A stretch of DNA of 9,308 nucleotides from Anaerolineae bacterium (GTDB lineage Bacteria; Chloroflexota; Anaerolineae; 4572-78; J111): NCBI GenBank assembly GCA_020433835.1, contig JAGRBY010000262.1, positions 1 to 9,308 of the forward strand, read 5' to 3'. Shown here piece by piece: positions 5,866 to 9,308 of the stretch. The stretch's first letter is position 1, and each line of letters begins with the position of its first letter. The notes beneath the pieces were generated by a model, which did no database searches, was not told the origin of the DNA, and saw only the letters and a program-made list of their open reading frames with translations. A program made the translations under genes and the position numbers.

Positions 5866-6648
5866 ATGTCTGACGAGCAAAAAGCAAAAGTAAAAGCGCA
5901 ATTTGGTTTTTCAACCGAAGGTTATGCCACCAGTGACGTTCACGCCAAAGGTGAAAGCTTAGAAGTTCTGTTTAATATGGTTAAACCTCAGCCGGAGTGG
6001 TATGCTCTTGATGTCGCTACCGGCGCGGGCCACACCGCGATGATGTTTGCCCCCCATGTTGCTCGCGTTATTGCTTCTGATCTGACTGAACCGATGCTGG
6101 AGAAAACTGCCCAACTGGCCGCCGAACGTGGTTTGACCAACCTCGAAACCCAGCTTGCCGATGCCGAGGCACTGCCTTTTGATGATAATACATTCGACCT
6201 GGTTACCTGCCGCATTGCATTTCATCATTTTCCCAATCCGCATGAAGCGCTCAGCGAGATTGCTCGCGTGCTCAAACCTGGCGGTATTTTTGGTCTGACC
6301 GATAATATAACCGTACCTGATAAACAGGCAGCGGGATATTACAATGCTTACGAAAAATTACGAGACCCATCACACCATTGGGTCTATCCGCAAGTTCGGC
6401 TGGTGGCCATGCTGGAAAAAGTTGGGTTGAAGATTGAGGCAGTGAGTGACACGTTGCGCAAAGAGATGGAGTTCCACAAGTGGGCCGATCGCCAAAATGT
6501 GTCTGATGCCAACAAAGAGAAACTGCTTGAGATGATGCGCCACATCCCGGAAGCGCTTCAGCCATTGTTCTCACCCCGCTGGGCCGACGGAACGATGTAC
6601 TTTAGTCTATGGGAAGTCGTGATTGTGGCTCGATTACAGGCCGTGTAA
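5866..6648 (+). CDS. Class I SAM-dependent methyltransferase (UbiE/YcgJ-like)
   Basis: A 260-residue methyltransferase of the Methyltransf_11 type, expected to bind S-adenosylmethionine. Motif I is LDVATGAGHTA (48-58) and the acidic residue after strand 2 is in ASDLTEPML (70-78). ADAEALPFDDNTFDLVTCRIAFHHF (98-122) covers the SAM adenine site and motif IV, and VLKPGG-x-F (135-142) is the post-motif. The C-terminal portion (about 160-250) contains an Arg/His/Trp-rich helical cap that would set the acceptor, which cannot be predicted. The length and arrangement resemble Bacillus YcgJ-like proteins, distant from true UbiE quinone methylases. GAGGTG (5854-5859) 6 bp before ATG 5866 and the promoter at 5810-5838 fix the start; the open frame extends upstream to 5800 but that part is not likely translated. 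It is a monocistronic unit, convergent with the AEC gene. Confidence 0.92.
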   Translation: MSDEQKAKVKAQFGFSTEGYATSDVHAKGESLEVLFNMVKPQPEWYALDVATGAGHTAMMFAPHVARVIASDLTEPMLEKTAQLAAERGLTNLETQLADAEALPFDDNTFDLVTCRIAFHHFPNPHEALSEIARVLKPGGIFGLTDNITVPDKQAAGYYNAYEKLRDPSHHWVYPQVRLVAMLEKVGLKIEAVSDTLRKEMEFHKWADRQNVSDANKEKLLEMMRHIPEALQPLFSPRWADGTMYFSLWEVVIVARLQAV

Positions 6649-6652
6649 GTGC

Positions 6653-6798
6653 TTAGAAACTGTTTTAAAAAGCCTTAAAGGGTTCACAGAGTGACACAGA
6701 TTCTCACAGATACTATCAAAGGTTAGACAAAAATCAGTGAATATCTGTGTAAATCTGTGGACAAATCTGTAAACGTTGACTTTTCAAACAGCTTCTTA
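6653..6798. mobile_element. MITE-like palindromic element filling a convergent gap
   Basis: The outer arms at 6656-6672 (GAAACTGTTTTAAAAAG) and 6780-6795 match as inverted repeats with a few mismatches and one gap, and both share AAACTGTTT-like cores. A direct TTA (or CTTA, 6652-6655 and 6795-6798) flanks the arms, which could be a target duplication. Inside are three CACAGA units facing three TCTGT(G) units. No protein is encoded, so any movement would need a transposase elsewhere. The right-hand TTA is the stop codon of the AEC gene. It could also act as a bidirectional terminator. A non-mobile intergenic repeat family is an alternative. Confidence 0.5.
6683..6771. repeat. Phased CACAGA / TCTGTG inverted array
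   Basis: CACAGA occurs at 6685-6690, 6695-6700 and 6705-6710, a strict 10-bp period. The complementary TCTGTG occurs at 6744-6749 and 6754-6759, and TCTGT at 6766-6770, with steps of 10 and 12 bp. The two sets together form an imperfect palindrome around an AT-rich centre (6711-6743). The 10-bp phase puts each unit on the same face of the helix. Confidence 0.75.
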
Positions 6799-7713
6799 CA
6801 CCAAAGCCAGCACGGTCGTTAGCGTAACCACACTGACGATTGTGGTAAACAGCACCGTTGTCGTCACAAAATCAGGAAGCAGATCATACTCCATGGCGAT
6901 GATCGTAGCCAGAACAGCCGTAGGCATACTGGCTTGCAAGATACCGGCTCCACGCTCGATGCCGCTTAAACCAAACGGAATAACCAAGAGAAATGCTAGA
7001 ACCGGTCCTCCGATGAGGCGAATAGCGCTGGCGATGTAAACATCACGCGAAATCTCAACCCGCTCAACCTGACTCATACTGATGCCCAGTGTGACCAACA
7101 TGGTCGGGATCATCGCTGCCCCTAATAAGCCGGTTATACGGGTTAAAAAGAGGGGTGGCTCAAAGCTGCTGCTCGTAAAAAAGAAGGCCGGCACCATCGC
7201 TAATAAGGCTGGCGTTTTCAAAACTTCTAAAGCGGCCTTCATACTGCCTTTATGATTCCAATTGGCGGCGGCAACACCAATAACAAAAGCGATGACGATA
7301 ATAGCTAAGAAATAAACGGTCGCTGCAAAAACCGCTTCTTCCCCCAATCGAAAGCTAATCAGGGGCAGTCCAAAGTTGCCAACATTTCCAAAAACGGCAA
7401 TCAAAACATATGCTGATATCATTTGTCTGGGGCGCTTTAAAATCCAACCTATTCCAAAGCCCAGCAGCGCACAAGCCAAATGCACAATCAGTGTGTATAA
7501 AACCATTCGCGTAATCAGATCGGCTTGAATCTCGGCGGAACTAATTACGTTGAAGATAAATGCAGGAATAAGGATAAAATAGGCAAAGCGCGATAACGTT
7601 CTGGCTTGGAGACCCAGGGGTGGGCCGGCAAAATAGCCAATGGCGACCAATGCAAAAACAGGCGTAATCACATTAATAAAAATACTAACAACTTGGACAA
7701 CAGAAATATTCAC
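6796..7713 (-). CDS. AEC (auxin efflux carrier) family permease
   Basis: A 305-residue integral membrane protein of the AEC family (BART superfamily), normal in length for bacterial members, which mostly export or take up small carboxylates; the substrate here is unknown. About ten hydrophobic segments are visible, roughly at 9-29, 40-58, 69-91, 100-120, 126-149, 168-182, 193-212, 225-247, 256-274 and 283-303. The family's broken-helix motifs are present: GNVGNFGLPL (109-118), and in the second half QASMPTAVLATIIAMEYD (260-277). The GTG start at 7713 is supported by GGGAG at 7725-7721, 7 bp upstream. The gene lies 89 bp downstream of surE on the same strand, and a dyad sits in that gap. Its stop codon coincides with the edge of the palindromic element downstream. 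Confidence 0.93.
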   Translation of the reverse strand: MNISVVQVVSIFINVITPVFALVAIGYFAGPPLGLQARTLSRFAYFILIPAFIFNVISSAEIQADLITRMVLYTLIVHLACALLGFGIGWILKRPRQMISAYVLIAVFGNVGNFGLPLISFRLGEEAVFAATVYFLAIIVIAFVIGVAAANWNHKGSMKAALEVLKTPALLAMVPAFFFTSSSFEPPLFLTRITGLLGAAMIPTMLVTLGISMSQVERVEISRDVYIASAIRLIGGPVLAFLLVIPFGLSGIERGAGILQASMPTAVLATIIAMEYDLLPDFVTTTVLFTTIVSVVTLTTVLALV

Positions 7714-7732
7714 AAATTATCTCCCAAACAGG

Positions 7733-7749
7733 GTTGTTGATATAACAAC
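7733..7749. promoter_or_regulatory. Operator-like dyad upstream of the AEC permease gene
   Basis: GTTGTT (7733-7738) and AACAAC (7744-7749) form a perfect 6-bp inverted repeat with a 5-base centre, 20 bp upstream of the GTG start on the minus strand. It resembles a repressor or activator half-site pair. No convincing -35/-10 pair could be placed around it, so it is only a candidate. Confidence 0.3.
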
Positions 7750-7802
7750 AAATACGCTTCGTTTCGATAGCGAGACATCAAAATTTTTCAAAAAGCAAGA
7801 AC

Positions 7803-8609
7803 TTACGCGTAAAAACTGGAGAATGCTTCCATTTTGATAGGTGCGGTCAAGTCAATTGTCATCGGTGTAACGGCAATAATCTTATCGATCGCCAGCGCAT
7901 AGATATCGGAGTCCGGTTCGACACGTTCAGTATCGACATAAGGTTCGTAAATAAAGCGGTTAACCACGCGGTCGGCTTTGTCGCTGGTAACCGGGGCCTG
8001 GTAATACCGCTGTCGTGAGATACGAGCCGCCCGCCAGGGTGTTTCAGGAGTAGCATCTGCCGGAACATCTATTTTTAAGAGATCCACCCCATCAGGCAAG
8101 CCACGCTCTAAAGCACGCGCTGCAAAGTAGCGGGTAAAATAAGCCGCCGTAGAAAAATCAACGCTGTCGCTGTGGTGCAAATGATATTCTACGGGTGTCT
8201 GTAGGCTCATTGCTAAAGAGGGTATTCCAAAGCAGGCGGCTTCAATAGCCGCCCCCACCGTACCTGAAATTGTTATGCCGGAGCCGACATTTTCTCCAAA
8301 GTTAATGCCGCTAATACATAAATCGATGGGGCGCTCAGCCAACTCACGGATCGCCAACGCCACGGCCTGGGCTGGTGAAACCTTCGCTTTATGAGCCGGT
8401 AGGGGGCCATCTTGTAAGGGAATTTGCGTCTTGATGACAGTTTTATCCGCTGTTGTAGGGTAGCTGCGTCCGGCTCCGGTTTGTTGCGTACTGGGAGCCA
8501 TGATCAACAGCTCTCCTAAATCGGCTATGGCCTTAACCACGGCATGCAACCCTGGCGAGTCGATACCGTCATCGTTTGTAATTAAAATAAGAGGACGTTT
8601 GATTGTCAT
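7803..8609 (-). CDS. surE: SurE-family 5'/3'-nucleotidase
   Basis: A 268-residue SurE-type metal-dependent phosphatase, a family that dephosphorylates nucleoside 5'- and 3'-monophosphates in stationary-phase salvage. The N-terminal LITNDDGIDSPG (9-20) carries the metal ligands D13 and D14. ISGINFGENVGSGITISGTVGAA (99-121) holds the conserved SGIN-x-G-x-N-x-G and SGTVGAA signatures, with N103 a likely ligand, followed by GIPSLAMS. Two positions depart from the usual form: the RSG serine ligand (S39 in E. coli) appears as T44 in QQTGAG, and the usual TPADCV reads SPAQAV (78-83). The C-terminal half is the usual variable dimer-swap region. It is cytosolic. The start at 8609 has only a weak ribosome site. 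It is divergent from dnaX and followed by the AEC permease. Confidence 0.9.
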   Translation of the reverse strand: MTIKRPLILITNDDGIDSPGLHAVVKAIADLGELLIMAPSTQQTGAGRSYPTTADKTVIKTQIPLQDGPLPAHKAKVSPAQAVALAIRELAERPIDLCISGINFGENVGSGITISGTVGAAIEAACFGIPSLAMSLQTPVEYHLHHSDSVDFSTAAYFTRYFAARALERGLPDGVDLLKIDVPADATPETPWRAARISRQRYYQAPVTSDKADRVVNRFIYEPYVDTERVEPDSDIYALAIDKIIAVTPMTIDLTAPIKMEAFSSFYA

Positions 8610-8660
8610 TTTATGATCCGGTTGGGTTACAAGGTGAAAGCATTAGAGCAATATTCAAAC

Positions 8661-8699
8661 GCAGATTATAGTCTCAACTTGATTTGATTGGAAATCTGC
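8661..8699. promoter_or_regulatory. Dyad spanning the surE promoter
   Basis: GCAGATT (8661-8667) and AATCTGC (8693-8699) are perfect 7-bp inverted copies with a 25-base centre. One arm overlaps the -10 and the other the -35 region of the minus-strand surE promoter. The right arm also lies within the -35/-10 spacer of the plus-strand dnaX candidate promoter. A regulator bound here could affect both genes. Confidence 0.35.
8665..8694 (-). promoter_or_regulatory. Candidate surE promoter with a perfect -10
   Basis: On the minus strand a perfect TATAAT (8670-8665) is preceded by 18 bp and TTTCCA (8694-8689, 4 of 6 to the -35 consensus). The transcript would start near 8658 and leave a leader of about 50 nt. 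Confidence 0.45.
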
Positions 8700-8711
8700 A
8701 TTTGTTATACC
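8684..8711 (+). promoter_or_regulatory. Candidate extended -10 promoter for dnaX
   Basis: TTGATT (8684-8689) and TATACC (8706-8711) are 16 bp apart, and TG-N (8703-8705) gives an extended -10. Transcription would begin near 8718, leaving a leader of about 75 nt. A TTGACT at 8721 lacks a fitting -10. Confidence 0.35.
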
Positions 8712-8793
8712 CTTGCAGAATTGACTCTAGGATGGTAAACTAATTTTTGTAGAGAATAGTTGGATTGTATTGCAATAGGGGGTATCGCTTCGA

Positions 8794-9308
8794 ATGGCCT
8801 CGCAAGCATTGTATAGAAAGTGGCGTTCACGCACATTTGATGAAATTATTGGGCAGCAGCACGTTACGCAAACCCTAATCAACGCGCTTAAGCTCGATCG
8901 GGTTGCGCACGCTTACCTGTTTTCCGGTCCGCGAGGCACAGGCAAAACCAGTACCGCTCGGCTTTTGGCCAAAGCGGTCAATTGTCAGGCCGAAAATCTA
9001 GCTGATCGCCCTTGTAACTCCTGCCCTATCTGCCAGGCCGTCAACGAAGGCCGCCTGATGGATCTCATCGAGATCGATGCGGCCTCAAACACCGGTGTCG
9101 ATGATATCCGCGACCTGCGTGACAAAGTTGGTTTTCGCCCTGCTGAGGCCAAAATCAAGTTTTATATCATTGATGAAGTACATATGCTTTCCAACTCAGC
9201 CTTCAATGCGTTGTTAAAAACGCTGGAGGAACCTCCCTCGCATGTTATTTTTGTACTGGCAACGACCGAACCGGAGAAAATTCCGGCCACAATCACCTCG
9301 CGCTGCCA
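8794..9308 (+). CDS. dnaX: DNA polymerase III subunit gamma/tau, N-terminal part (3' truncated)
   Basis: The clamp-loader ATPase of the replicative DNA polymerase; the window ends after 171 codons, so roughly the first third of a typical protein is seen. All landmarks of the DnaX AAA+ domain are present: the opening [19 protein letters not shown], Walker A GPRGTGKT (45-52), the zinc-binding cysteines C64, C74, C77 and C80, EIDAASN-x-GVDDIR (93-105), Walker B IIDEVHML (125-132), LLKTLEEPP (140-148), sensor 1 around ATTEP (156-160) and the arginine-finger motif TSRC (168-171). The ATG at 8794 gives the normal N-terminus; AGGGGG at 8777-8782 is the ribosome site, with a longish 11-bp spacing. 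Whether a programmed frameshift makes gamma and tau cannot be seen. It is divergent from surE. Confidence 0.97.
   Translation, partial: MASQALYRKWRSRTFDEIIGQQHVTQTLINALKLDRVAHAYLFSGPRGTGKTSTARLLAKAVNCQAENLADRPCNSCPICQAVNEGRLMDLIEIDAASNTGVDDIRDLRDKVGFRPAEAKIKFYIIDEVHMLSNSAFNALLKTLEEPPSHVIFVLATTEPEKIPATITSRC

Noticed and set aside
6683..6771. CRISPR-like array from the repeated CACAGA/TCTGTG units
   Set aside because: Units are only 6-10 bp, are in opposite orientations and have no spacer-repeat structure; it is a palindrome, not a CRISPR.
6776..7039. Plus-strand open frame of 87 codons antisense to the AEC gene
   Set aside because: It is low-complexity Thr/Val/Ser sequence mirroring membrane helices of the opposite strand, with no ribosome site.
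7755..7772. Hairpin CGCTTCG / CGATAGCG after surE as a terminator
   Set aside because: It needs a bulged base, the stem is short, and on the minus strand the downstream sequence is broken by G residues rather than a T tract.

Overview
The window reads as a chromosomal piece of a bacterium, most likely a member of the Chloroflexota (Anaerolineae-like). This is inferred from the combination of a PP2C phosphatase, a J-domain/VWA fusion, a zinc-ribbon/FHA protein and a CpXC-domain protein, together with the style of SurE, AEC transporter and DnaX. No rRNA, tRNA or marker gene confirms it. GC looks moderate, and both GTG and ATG starts with AAGGAG-type Shine-Dalgarno sites are used.

Left third (1-3600, + strand): the last 54 codons of a PQQ-type beta-propeller protein are followed by an apparent protein-phosphorylation module. 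It contains a complete PP2C Ser/Thr phosphatase (236-1162), a J-domain + VWA-domain fusion (about 1217-2701) and a zinc-ribbon + FHA phosphothreonine reader that overlaps it by 8 bases (2694-3203). An 81-residue acidic protein of unknown function (3286-3531) follows, and a clear intrinsic terminator (3564-3596) closes the block. A phosphatase, a phospho-reader and a metal-dependent VWA scaffold tied to Hsp70 recruitment suggest a signalling or chaperone-assembly cassette. The cognate kinase is not in the window; the truncated propeller gene could be its C-terminus.

Middle (3600-6800): a promoter just beyond the terminator drives a CpXC zinc-ribbon protein with three divergent helical repeats (3718-4920). 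A 154-bp convergent gap with two inverted repeats and a coding-like tail separates it from a YfcE-like metallophosphoesterase on the minus strand (5075-5719). Divergent from that is a UbiE/YcgJ-like SAM methyltransferase (5866-6648) with a good promoter. The next convergent gap (6649-6795) is filled by a roughly 146-bp palindromic, MITE-like element holding 10-bp-spaced CACAGA/TCTGTG units. It reaches the stop codon of the following gene.

Right third (6796-9308): on the minus strand lie an AEC-family permease (6796-7713) and, upstream of it, a divergent SurE nucleotidase (7803-8609). A 184-bp divergent control region carries promoters both ways and a dyad. It separates surE from dnaX (8794 onward, + strand), which is cut by the window end after 171 codons. 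This part is ordinary housekeeping sequence. The most unusual content is the J-VWA/PP2C/FHA/CpXC set and the palindromic intergenic element.
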